Assembly: GCA_046154525.1 (NCBI GenBank)
Contig: JBJXDS010000041.1
Location: forward strand, 1 to 9,111
Length of the DNA stretch: 9,111 nucleotides
Origin: JABWCE01 sp046154525
GTDB lineage: Bacteria > Bacteroidota > Bacteroidia > NS11-12g > UBA9320
Direction: 5' to 3'
Under the pieces are notes generated by a model that saw only the letters and a list, made by a program, of their open reading frames with translations, did no database searches and was not told the DNA's origin. Each line of letters opens with the position of its first letter. Within the stretch, counting starts at the first letter, position 1. Positions 1 to 5,835 of this stretch are shown here, piece by piece. The position numbers were made by a program, and so were the translations under genes.

Positions 1-2
1 TA

Positions 3-359
3 TTTGAAATAAATAATCTAATTGGATTAAGAGCTGAAACAAATTTTGGAATAAATACCGATGGTCAGCGTAACGTTTTGGTGAGTTCAAAATATTTCAA
101 CCTTGATCCTAGCCTTGGCATTGAAGCAGATTATAAAAAAGCAGTTTTTATAAGAGCTGGAATAGGGAAATTTCAACGTGAGTTAGATATCAATAATCAA
201 AAAGTAATGACCCTGCAGCCAAATATTGGTATAGGTTTAAAACTTGGCAGCCTAATATTGGATTACGCCCTTACGGATATTGGGGATGTATCAGCTTCAT
301 TATATAGCAATATGTTTTCAGTTAGGTTTAACATCAATAAAAGGGAAGTGGCTAATTAG
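3..359 (+). CDS. C-terminal part of a PorV/PorQ-like outer-membrane beta-barrel protein (5' end outside window)
   Basis: The reading frame is open from the left edge to the TAG at 357-359, giving 118 residues of a larger protein; the internal TTG at 78 is not a credible start because the frame continues upstream without a stop. The fragment shows alternating polar/hydrophobic beta-strand stretches separated by short turns (for example IGLRAETNFGI and LQPNIGIGLKLGSLILDYAL) and ends with a segment reading DYALTDIGDVSASLYSNMFSVRFNI. That ending resembles the last strands of the PorV/PorQ family, FadL-like barrels of which PorV and PorQ act in the type IX secretion system of Bacteroidota. The family assignment is from memory of such C-termini. 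An ordinary OmpP1/FadL-like or other porin-like barrel is the alternative. The signal peptide and most of the barrel lie outside the window. The gene runs in the same direction as the next gene, 100 bases away. Confidence 0.7.
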   Translation, partial: FEINNLIGLRAETNFGINTDGQRNVLVSSKYFNLDPSLGIEADYKKAVFIRAGIGKFQRELDINNQKVMTLQPNIGIGLKLGSLILDYALTDIGDVSASLYSNMFSVRFNINKREVAN

Positions 360-426
360 TTTTTATAAACTATCAAAAATTGTTTCCCACTCCCAAAAAC
401 TCCTTTCATTTTTTCAATTTTTTTTA

Positions 427-434
427 TAGGTTTG
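427..434 (+). promoter_or_regulatory. Predicted Bacteroidota -7 promoter box for the fabH-like gene
   Basis: TAGGTTTG is a full match to the Bacteroidota consensus TAnnTTTG and ends 25 bases before the ATG at 460, implying a short leader. A TTTC 19 bases upstream (404-407) could be a degenerate -33 element; there is no exact TTG at the right distance. No Shine-Dalgarno sequence precedes the start: the leader is almost all A and T, as is usual in this phylum. Confidence 0.4.
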
Positions 435-459
435 TTTAAAATAAATTAAATAAATTTTT

Positions 460-1449
460 ATGCCAAATTCATATATAGCTGGTTTAGGCCACTACATTCC
501 AGAGTTAAAAGTCACAAATAAAGATCTTGAAACTATGATGGAAACCACGCATGAGTGGATTGTTGAAAGGACCGGTATTAATTCACGCCATTGGGCCGAT
601 TTAGAAAAAGACAGCACTTCAAACATGGGTACCAAAGCCGCCTTGAAAGCTTTGAATAATGCCAACCTTCAACCTTCCGATATTGATTTTATAATTTTTT
701 GCACCCTTTCGCCCGATTATAATTTTCCAGGGGGTGGAGTAATGGTTCAGGAACAATTGGGAATTGATACAATTGGGGCGTTGGACATCAGAAATCAGTG
801 TTCTGGATTTGTGTATGGCATAAGTGTAGCCGATCAATTTATTAAAAGTGGGATGTATAAAAATGTTTTGGTAATTGGTTCCGAAATACATAGTAGCGGA
901 CTAGATAAAACCACCCGAGGCAGAAATGTTGCTGTTATTTTTGGTGATGGTGCTGGAGCTGTTGTTTTAAGAGCAACAGATAAACCTGAAAAAGGTATTT
1001 TATCAACCCATCTGCACAGTCAAGGAAAATATGCCGAAGAACTAATGGTGTTAGAACCTAGCAGTACCAGCACTCAACGGACAGAATTTATCCCAGAACG
1101 GATATATCCAGTAATGAATGGCAGTAATGTGTTTAAACATGCTGTAACCAGGTTTCCTGAAGTAATAATGGAAGCCTTAAATAAAAATGGCTATAATCCC
1201 ACAGATATTAATCTATTAATTCCGCATCAGGCCAATTTGCGCATATCACAGTTTATCCAAAAAACGATGAAACTTAGAGACGACCAGGTGTATAATAATA
1301 TAATGCGGTATGGCAACACTACCGCAGCTTCGGTTCCCATTGCACTTTCCGAAGCCTGGCAGGAGGGCAAAGTAAAAGAGGGAGATTTAATTTGTCTGGC
1401 TGCTTTTGGCAGCGGGTTTACCTGGGCTAGTGCCCTAATAAGGTGGTAA
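460..1449 (+). CDS. Beta-ketoacyl-[acyl-carrier-protein] synthase III (FabH-like)
   Basis: A complete 329-residue protein of the usual FabH length. KAS III enzymes condense an acyl-CoA starter with malonyl-ACP, the initiating step of type II fatty acid synthesis in the cytoplasm. The full catalytic triad is visible: Cys114 in NQCSGF, His256 in PHQANLRI and Asn286 in GNTTAASVP, equivalent to Cys112, His244 and Asn274 of E. coli FabH. The early EWIVERTGI motif (32-40), GDGAGAVVL (162-170) and the C-terminal GSGFTWASALIRW are also typical. It is not next to plsX, rpmF or acc genes in this window, so it may be a second KAS III serving a special starter unit (branched, aryl or secondary-lipid) rather than the housekeeping copy; this is inference. 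I leave the symbol empty for that reason. The ATG at 460 fits, as the protein then begins directly with the first beta strand (SYIAGLGHYIP). Confidence 0.93.
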   Translation: MPNSYIAGLGHYIPELKVTNKDLETMMETTHEWIVERTGINSRHWADLEKDSTSNMGTKAALKALNNANLQPSDIDFIIFCTLSPDYNFPGGGVMVQEQLGIDTIGALDIRNQCSGFVYGISVADQFIKSGMYKNVLVIGSEIHSSGLDKTTRGRNVAVIFGDGAGAVVLRATDKPEKGILSTHLHSQGKYAEELMVLEPSSTSTQRTEFIPERIYPVMNGSNVFKHAVTRFPEVIMEALNKNGYNPTDINLLIPHQANLRISQFIQKTMKLRDDQVYNNIMRYGNTTAASVPIALSEAWQEGKVKEGDLICLAAFGSGFTWASALIRW

Positions 1450-1463
1450 GTTTTATTTCAAAT

Positions 1464-1544
1464 TTTGCCACAAAAACACCTTAACTCAAAATTAGTCTGG
1501 AAATTTTTTGTGAAATTTTTATGACTTTGAGTTTTAGTGGCAAA
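1464..1544. repeat. Imperfect long inverted repeat between fabH-like gene and pdxA
   Basis: The outer arms are tttgccacaaaaac (1464-1477) and gttttagtggcaaa (1531-1544), complementary at 13 of 14 positions. A second, gapped match lies inside: actcaaa(atta)gtc at 1484-1497 against gactttgagt at 1523-1532, which overlaps the outer right arm by two bases. The centre is AT-rich. The arms have a loose seven-base rhythm (ctttgag, ttttagt, ggcaaac) that recalls non-coding repeats of the 'ctttgtg/cttagtg' type I remember from intergenic regions of Bacteroidota and other environmental bacteria. It has no coding capacity. It might act as a terminator or processing hairpin after the fabH-like gene, or be a degraded MITE-like element. 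Confidence 0.5.
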
Positions 1545-1592
1545 CCCAATCTTACAATTGAATAAAAATGCCGAAATTCGCCGAACTAAAAT

Positions 1593-2687
1593 ATGGACCA
1601 AAAAATAAAAATAGGAATAACCGCAGGGGATATAAATGGGGTGGGGCTTGACATTATTTTAAGAATATTTGCCGAAGATGGATTTGGTAACCAATTCATA
1701 CCGGTGCTATACGCTACCCCACAATCTATTAAATTTTATAAAAACCTTTTGGAGCTATCCGAAAAACCAATTTATAAAATCATAAAAAATACTACGGAGT
1801 GTGAGGAAGGAAAACTTAACCTAAGAATTTGCACTGAGGAAGAAATTGTTATTACACCCGGCGAACCTTCTGAATCTGGTGGAAAATTTGCTTTGGCTGC
1901 ACTACAATTAGCCATGGCCGATGTTAAGGACGGACAGATTCAAGCCATTTGCACAGCCCCTATTGATAAACATAGTATTAAGAGCGATAATTTTCCATTT
2001 AACGGCCACACAGGTTATTTAGCCAATGAAATGGACGCTACCAACTATGCCATGATGTTGGTTTCTGATAATTTACGTGTAGGTTTGGTTACCGAACATG
2101 TGCCTTTAAAAGATGTTTCTTCATTGCTCACCCAAAATTTAATTCTCGAAAAAATAAGAGTCATACATGAATCTTTACGAATCGATTTTGGAATAATAAA
2201 GCCAAAAATTGCGGTTTTGGGTTTAAATCCTCATTCGGGAGATGGAGGCGTAATTGGCCGAGAAGAAATAGAAATAATAAATCCAGCCATTGAAAAAGCT
2301 CAGGCAGAAAAAATGGTGGTTTGGGGGCCATATTCAGCCGATGGTTTTTTTGGCAATCATCAGTTTAGCCAGTTTGATGCTGTTCTGGCAATGTATCACG
2401 ACCAAGGATTAATTCCTTTTAAATATATGGCTTTTGAAGACGGGGTAAATTTTACAGCAGGCTTGCCTATTGTAAGAACCTCGCCAGATCATGGCACGGC
2501 CTATACTCTTGTGGGTAAGGGTATTGCTAATGTATCCTCATTTACCGCAGCCCTAAATATGGCTAACCGAATACATAATCAACGAATTGAAAACCTTGGG
2601 CTTACCAAAAATCCACTTGACTTTACAAAATATCGAAAGGAAAAATTCAGTATTGGTATACCTAACATTCCCAAAAGAGAAGGTTAG
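1593..2687 (+). CDS. pdxA: 4-hydroxythreonine-4-phosphate dehydrogenase
   Basis: A complete 364-residue protein. PdxA oxidises 4-phosphohydroxy-L-threonine with NAD; the product decarboxylates to 3-amino-2-oxopropyl phosphate, which PdxJ joins with deoxyxylulose 5-phosphate in pyridoxal phosphate synthesis. Visible motifs are ITAGDINGVGLDII near the N-terminus, CTAPIDKHSIK (120-130), NGHTGYLA (137-144), and the three metal-ligand histidines: His169 in EHVP, His214 in NPHSG and His269 in YHDQG (E. coli His166, His211, His266). The C-terminal GVNFTAGLPIVRTSPDHGTA block (284-303) is also typical. The DINGVG N-terminal variant, in place of the enterobacterial DPAGIG type, is what I expect in Bacteroidota. 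The ATG at 1593 has no Shine-Dalgarno site; a weak -7-like TACAATTG at 1553-1560 may be its promoter. The gene converges on the classical SDR gene with only 8 bases between stops. In some Bacteroidota pdxA sits before DUF177-rpmF-fabH; that arrangement is not seen here. Confidence 0.95.
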   Translation: MDQKIKIGITAGDINGVGLDIILRIFAEDGFGNQFIPVLYATPQSIKFYKNLLELSEKPIYKIIKNTTECEEGKLNLRICTEEEIVITPGEPSESGGKFALAALQLAMADVKDGQIQAICTAPIDKHSIKSDNFPFNGHTGYLANEMDATNYAMMLVSDNLRVGLVTEHVPLKDVSSLLTQNLILEKIRVIHESLRIDFGIIKPKIAVLGLNPHSGDGGVIGREEIEIINPAIEKAQAEKMVVWGPYSADGFFGNHQFSQFDAVLAMYHDQGLIPFKYMAFEDGVNFTAGLPIVRTSPDHGTAYTLVGKGIANVSSFTAALNMANRIHNQRIENLGLTKNPLDFTKYRKEKFSIGIPNIPKREG

Positions 2688-2695
2688 AAACTTTT

Positions 2696-3508
2696 TTAAC
2701 CGGTTTTTTTAGTATAATTTTTGGATAATACAACTTTTAAAATTCCAGGAAAATATTTACTTAAAATAGCTGTGATGTTCCCTAAAACCGAGTGGGTTTC
2801 CGTATGTTTTTTTTTCTCAATTTGTCGTAAAAGCTTTTGAGCCGTTTCTTGTCTAGAAAGGGTGAGATTTTTAGGTCGTGGCGGAACCTCCTCCAATTCG
2901 CCAGAAGGATTTAAGGTTCTCTTTTCACTTTCGTTTTCAGTAAAACCAGGATATGCTATTCCTACAAAAATACCAGATGATTTTAATTCAATTCTTAAAC
3001 TTTGGGCCAAAGCCTTTAAGGCCATTTTTGAAAGGGAATAAGTAGAATAGCCAGGCAACCCATATAACCCGGCAAGGCTTGAAATAAATAATATGGAGCC
3101 ACGTGACTTTTTAAGTTCTAAAATAGAAGCCATAACAGGAAACAAAGAACCATAAATATTTACATCAACTACCTTCTTAACAACACCAGGATTTATAATT
3201 TCTACATTTCCATAACATGAAAACCCTGCATTAGTTATCAATACATCCAGTTTACCAAAGCGTTCAATAGTTTTTTTTACTATCATTTCATTGGTTTCAA
3301 AATGTGTTATATCCCCATCTTGAATTAATATATTATCTCGGTAAATTTCAAACTCCTCAGCCACCATTTTCAAGCGTTCCTTATCCCTTGCAGTTATTAC
3401 TACCTTGCCGCCGTTTATCAATATTTGCCTCACCAGTTCTTTGCCAATACCCATGGAAGAACCGGTCACTAATACTACCTTGTTTTTATAAAAGGAGGAG
3501 ATATACAC
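2696..3508 (-). CDS. Classical short-chain dehydrogenase/reductase (DHRS7/11-beta-HSD1-like or ketosphinganine-reductase-like)
   Basis: A complete 270-residue Rossmann-fold oxidoreductase, cytoplasmic or membrane-associated. The cofactor motif TGSSMGIG is at 15-22, with an Arg at 41 (TARDKERL) suggesting NADPH preference. The structural NAG is at 93-95, and the catalytic residues are Ser144 (FISSLAG) with Tyr157 and Lys161 (YSLSK). PGFT follows at 187-190. The C-terminal tail (ILSKYFPGILKVVLSKNY) is basic and hydrophobic, like SDRs of the DHRS7/11-beta-HSD1-like group, which often contact membranes; 3-ketodihydrosphingosine reductase is another candidate. The substrate cannot be read from sequence. 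The start is GTG: it overlaps the upstream gene's TAG stop by one base (TAGTG), and an in-frame stop lies only four codons upstream, so no earlier usual start exists. The overlap implies translational coupling with the preceding epimerase-like gene. Confidence 0.9.
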   Translation of the reverse strand: MYISSFYKNKVVLVTGSSMGIGKELVRQILINGGKVVITARDKERLKMVAEEFEIYRDNILIQDGDITHFETNEMIVKKTIERFGKLDVLITNAGFSCYGNVEIINPGVVKKVVDVNIYGSLFPVMASILELKKSRGSILFISSLAGLYGLPGYSTYSLSKMALKALAQSLRIELKSSGIFVGIAYPGFTENESEKRTLNPSGELEEVPPRPKNLTLSRQETAQKLLRQIEKKKHTETHSVLGNITAILSKYFPGILKVVLSKNYTKKTG

Positions 3509-4503
3509 TACACGTACTTATTTGCCTTAAACCAATCCATACACTGTTCAATACCAACTTCAATTGAGGTTTGTGGCATTTTTAAAACCCTTCTTGCTTT
3601 TTCAGGTGAAAAATACTGATCCTCCTTGGCCAATAAAGCCATACCATAGCTTATTTTGGGTGGATTACCACTCACTCTGGCCAAAAGAGAACTCATAAAG
3701 CCGATGGTTAAAAGTAGAGAGTTTGGGGCTTTTTTCATGTTAAATTGTTTTTTCATAAGTTTACATGTCTTCATAAAAAACTCCTTATACTCCAAATTTT
3801 CATTGCCGGCAATATAGCATTGACCGGTTTCTCCTAAATACAGTGCATTTACGCTAGCTTTGGCTACATCTAATGAAAAAACAAAATTTTTGCCCCCAGA
3901 TGAATACCATTTTAATGAGTCCTTAAAAATTGCCAATACCATTCGACCTGAAGATGGCCCTGAATCAAAGGGACCAATCATAAATGTAGGATTAATAATT
4001 ACTACAGGAAACCCATTTTTTGAAAACTGTTCAAGTAACATCTCCTGGGCTTTAAACTTACTACTGATATAGTCCATTCCATATTTCCAACCTTCAAATA
4101 TATTGGTTTCATCACCCGGATTAAGTTTTGACCCGTGATTGAATGAACTGGCTGTTCCTATATGAATCATTCTTTCAATTTTCAATTCCTCAGCCACCTC
4201 CATTACATTTTTTGTTCCTTCGTAATTTACAGTTATAACTTTCGAAATTTTTCTAGGCCAAACATGAGTTAAGGCAGCTACATGGATTACATAGTTACAA
4301 TTTTTCATTTCTTTTAAAAGAAATGCCTTATCGGCCACATCTCCAGAAACTTTTTCTATTGCTAATCCATCAAGAGTACTTGCCTTATTATTTGGTAAAC
4401 ACATAGCTTTTACAGTATAGCCTTGGATAATTAGTTCTCTGCAGATACTGCTGCCCAACATGCCATCAGCTCCGGTAACAAATACTTTTTTGGGATCAAT
4501 CAT
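3508..4503 (-). CDS. Extended SDR: NAD(P)-dependent epimerase/dehydratase, dihydroflavonol-4-reductase-like
   Basis: A complete 331-residue extended SDR, first gene of a two-gene operon. The N-terminal dinucleotide motif is TGADGMLG (10-17), an acidic turn GDVAD follows (54-58), then HVAALTHVW (74-82), the active-site strand IGTASSF (115-121) and YISSK giving Tyr145 and Lys149. NPTFMIGP (171-178) is the usual substrate-side motif. This pattern fits the dihydroflavonol-reductase/3-beta-HSD/HpnA-like subgroup rather than classical UDP-sugar epimerases. Relatives in Bacteroides and Caulobacter (BT_0972, CerR) act as reductases in bacterial sphingolipid synthesis and carry the same epimerase-type annotation, so a ketolipid reductase role is possible but unproven: no serine palmitoyltransferase is visible here. 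The ATG at 4503 is preceded by a good -7 box. It is divergent from the BetR-like regulator. Confidence 0.9.
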   Translation of the reverse strand: MIDPKKVFVTGADGMLGSSICRELIIQGYTVKAMCLPNNKASTLDGLAIEKVSGDVADKAFLLKEMKNCNYVIHVAALTHVWPRKISKVITVNYEGTKNVMEVAEELKIERMIHIGTASSFNHGSKLNPGDETNIFEGWKYGMDYISSKFKAQEMLLEQFSKNGFPVVIINPTFMIGPFDSGPSSGRMVLAIFKDSLKWYSSGGKNFVFSLDVAKASVNALYLGETGQCYIAGNENLEYKEFFMKTCKLMKKQFNMKKAPNSLLLTIGFMSSLLARVSGNPPKISYGMALLAKEDQYFSPEKARRVLKMPQTSIEVGIEQCMDWFKANKYV

Positions 4504-4532
4504 AAATCGTGAACAGGCAAAGGTTAATTAAA

Positions 4533-4540
4533 CAAAATTA
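4533..4540 (-). promoter_or_regulatory. Predicted -7 promoter box for the two-gene SDR operon
   Basis: On the minus strand the sequence reads TAATTTTG, a full match to TAnnTTTG, ending 29 bases before the ATG of the epimerase-like gene. The identical octamer precedes serC at the right end of the window. No clear -33 TTG is present at normal spacing; instead an 18-bp palindrome occupies that zone, as might be expected of a regulated promoter. Confidence 0.45.
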
Positions 4541-4548
4541 ATATTTTA

Positions 4549-4566
4549 ATAAGTTTATAAACTTAT
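4549..4566. promoter_or_regulatory. 18-bp perfect palindrome, candidate operator
   Basis: ATAAGTTTATAAACTTAT is a perfect 18-bp palindrome. It lies 8 bp upstream of the predicted -7 box of the SDR operon, so a protein bound here would cover the spacer and -33 region. The adjacent divergent gene encodes a helix-turn-helix protein, which makes it the first candidate ligand. The region is strongly AT-rich, so some palindromes are expected by chance, but 9 uninterrupted base pairs per arm is long. Confidence 0.4.
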
Positions 4567-4641
4567 AACCAACAAATTTGCATTTTTTGCAACGAAAACG
4601 GAAACAAAAAAAAACAGTTGCAAGTTTCATTAATTTATACT

Positions 4642-4649
4642 TTAATTTG
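4642..4649 (+). promoter_or_regulatory. Possible -7 promoter box for the BetR-like regulator
   Basis: TTAATTTG differs from TAnnTTTG at one position. A TTG at 4618-4620 sits 21 bases upstream, compatible with a -33 element. The predicted leader would be about 55 bases. A 22-bp near-palindrome overlaps the box. Confidence 0.3.
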
Positions 4650-4666
4650 CTAAAATTTTAACAAAT
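4645..4666. promoter_or_regulatory. 22-bp near-palindrome overlapping the regulator's predicted promoter
   Basis: The two arms ATTTGCTAAAA and TTTTAACAAAT pair at 10 of 11 positions (only C4650/A4661 fails). It overlaps the 3' half of the predicted -7 box and the expected transcription start of the BetR-like gene, a classic position for autorepression. Its half-site TTAACAAAT shares 6 of 9 bases with the half-site TAAACTTAT of the other palindrome in this region, which is only weak support for a common binding protein. Confidence 0.3.
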
Positions 4667-4676
4667 AGTGCAAAAA

Positions 4677-4694
4677 AAGCAATCTAGTTTGCTT
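4677..4694 (+). other. Small hairpin in the regulator's 5' leader
   Basis: AAGCAA (4677-4682) and TTGCTT (4689-4694) form a 6-bp stem with a 6-base loop, ending 15 bases before the ATG at 4710. If transcribed it would sit close to the ribosome-binding region and might tune translation. The stem is short, so this could be chance. Confidence 0.25.
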
Positions 4695-4709
4695 ACTAAA
4701 TAACACCTT

Positions 4710-5723
4710 ATGAATGCTGGATTTGAATTTCAAGAAAAATTTGTAGCTCAACTTAAAACTATAGTGCCTGCAAATATTAGTTTGGCAGAAGAACTTGCCG
4801 ATATATTGCAAGTGTCAACCGATAGTGTTTATAGAAGGTTAAGATGCCAAAGCGCCTTTTCGTTTGACGAAGTGGCTTCTATTTCCAAAAAATTTGGCGT
4901 ATCGGTAGATGGATTGCTTAATATGGATTCGCTACAGGTTACCTTTAACTTTAACCCTATGTATGAAGACAAATCCAATTTTGGTAAATACCTTAAATGG
5001 TTTTCGCAATACCTTTCCGAACTGGCTAATACGCCAGGTACTCAAATTATTTATGCGGCCGACGATGTTCCCGTTTTTCGGCATTTTAACTATTCAAACT
5101 TGTCGGCATTTAAGAGTTTTTATTGGAGTAAGGCTATTTTAAATAGTGAAGTATTTGTTGGTAAAAAATTCAACCCAGAAAGTGTACCTCAAGAAATTAT
5201 TGATATTAATAAGCAAACCTATATATCCTACTCACAAATTAACAGCATAGAAATATGGACTGACGAAACTTTGACAAGTACATTAAATCAAGTTGAATTT
5301 TTTTGGGAATCAGATTTATTTGAAAACAGAGATCAAGTTATGTTAGTTATTAATGATTTAAGAGAAATGATGGAAGAACTAAAAACCAATTGCGAAAACA
5401 GTTGCAAAAACCATCCTACCAAACCGGGCGAATTTATGCTGTATAATTCGGAGGTCATGATTGGGAACAACTGTGTTTCGATAAAACCGGGCGAATCAAA
5501 ACTTAGCGAAAGGATTTTTTTAGGTCATAATACTTTCAATAGTATTTCAACCTACAACGCTGCCTTTACGAAAGAAACAAGGCTGTGGATGGAAAATTTA
5601 ACAAAAAAATCATTATTGTTAAGTGGAACTGCGGAAAAGCAAAGAGCCAAATTTTTTAAAAAAATGGATGACCAGATAAATGCCCTGGAAAGAAATGTTA
5701 TGGGTGGTGTTAGCAGTTTTTAA
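4710..5723 (+). CDS. BetR-like helix-turn-helix transcriptional regulator
   Basis: A complete 337-residue protein. Residues about 8-70 resemble the BetR N-terminal DNA-binding region, common in Bacteroidota: FVAQLKTIVPANISLAEEL, then helix-turn-helix with LADILQVSTDSVYRRLR (29-45) as likely recognition part and FSFDEVASISKKFGVSVDGLL (50-70) completing an XRE-like fold. The rest (about 75-337) matches no catalytic family I recognise; it has aromatic-rich segments (FGKYLKWFSQYL, FKSFYW), a helical stretch around 205-227, and ends in a charged helix (KQRAKFFKKMDDQINALERNV) that may dimerise. A Cys pair (NCENSCKNH, 228-235) is visible but is not a known metal motif. It has no membrane segment or receiver domain. 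Being divergent from the two-SDR operon, it is a plausible local regulator of it, by inference. The ligand is unknown. Confidence 0.8.
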   Translation: MNAGFEFQEKFVAQLKTIVPANISLAEELADILQVSTDSVYRRLRCQSAFSFDEVASISKKFGVSVDGLLNMDSLQVTFNFNPMYEDKSNFGKYLKWFSQYLSELANTPGTQIIYAADDVPVFRHFNYSNLSAFKSFYWSKAILNSEVFVGKKFNPESVPQEIIDINKQTYISYSQINSIEIWTDETLTSTLNQVEFFWESDLFENRDQVMLVINDLREMMEELKTNCENSCKNHPTKPGEFMLYNSEVMIGNNCVSIKPGESKLSERIFLGHNTFNSISTYNAAFTKETRLWMENLTKKSLLLSGTAEKQRAKFFKKMDDQINALERNVMGGVSSF

Positions 5724-5748
5724 AAAAAATCAACCTAAACTTTTAGGT
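5722..5748 (-). terminator. Probable rho-independent terminator of the serC-serA-DUF1015 operon
   Basis: Read on the minus strand, ACCTAAA and TTTAGGT (arms at 5742-5748 and 5733-5739 in plus coordinates) form a hairpin followed after TGA by eight T residues (5729-5722). The stem is AT-rich, so its strength is moderate. It lies 88 bases beyond the DUF1015 stop. The T-run overlaps the stop codon of the convergent regulator gene. On the plus strand the hairpin is followed only by a broken T-run, so termination there would be weak. Confidence 0.4.
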
Positions 5749-5759
5749 ATTCATTTTGA

Positions 5760-5798
5760 TAATTTTAGAATAATCCTCAAAATTAGGGTCTAAAATTA
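5760..5798. repeat. Inverted repeat between the convergent regulator and DUF1015 genes
   Basis: TAATTTTAGA (5760-5769) and TCTAAAATTA (5789-5798) are perfectly complementary 10-base arms around a 19-base centre, within which CCT and AGG can pair further. It lies in the shared 3' region of two convergent genes and may stabilise transcript ends in both directions or assist termination. No T-run follows it directly. Confidence 0.4.
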
Positions 5799-5835
5799 AA
5801 GGATATTCTTTATAGCTTAGGGTTTCTGTCTTCTT

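Noticed and set aside
357..372. Small hairpin TAGTTT/AAACTA overlapping the stop codon of the first gene
   Set aside because: It is AT-only apart from one pair and has no following T-run, so I do not call it a terminator. The T-rich stretch at 411-425 has no stem in front of it.
619..891. 90-codon open frame on the minus strand inside the fabH-like gene
   Set aside because: It lies wholly inside a gene with an intact catalytic triad, and its translation shows no recognisable family.
1553..1560. TACAATTG as a pdxA promoter
   Set aside because: It has one mismatch to the -7 consensus and the nearest upstream TTTG is 23 bases away, so it is too weak for a separate feature.
2688..2706. AACCGGTT palindrome next to T-runs at the pdxA/SDR convergent junction as a terminator
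   Set aside because: The 8-bp palindrome has no loop and its flanks do not pair, so it cannot form a standard hairpin; most of it also encodes the last residues and stop of the SDR gene.
3491..3500. aaaggaggag, a strong Shine-Dalgarno-like string
   Set aside because: It is on the plus strand within the minus-strand SDR gene (it encodes Ser-Ser-Phe near the N-terminus), and no plus-strand gene follows.
3304..3567. 87-codon plus-strand frame across the junction of the two SDR genes
   Set aside because: It is antisense to two convincing SDR coding regions, and the product is low-complexity and unrecognisable.
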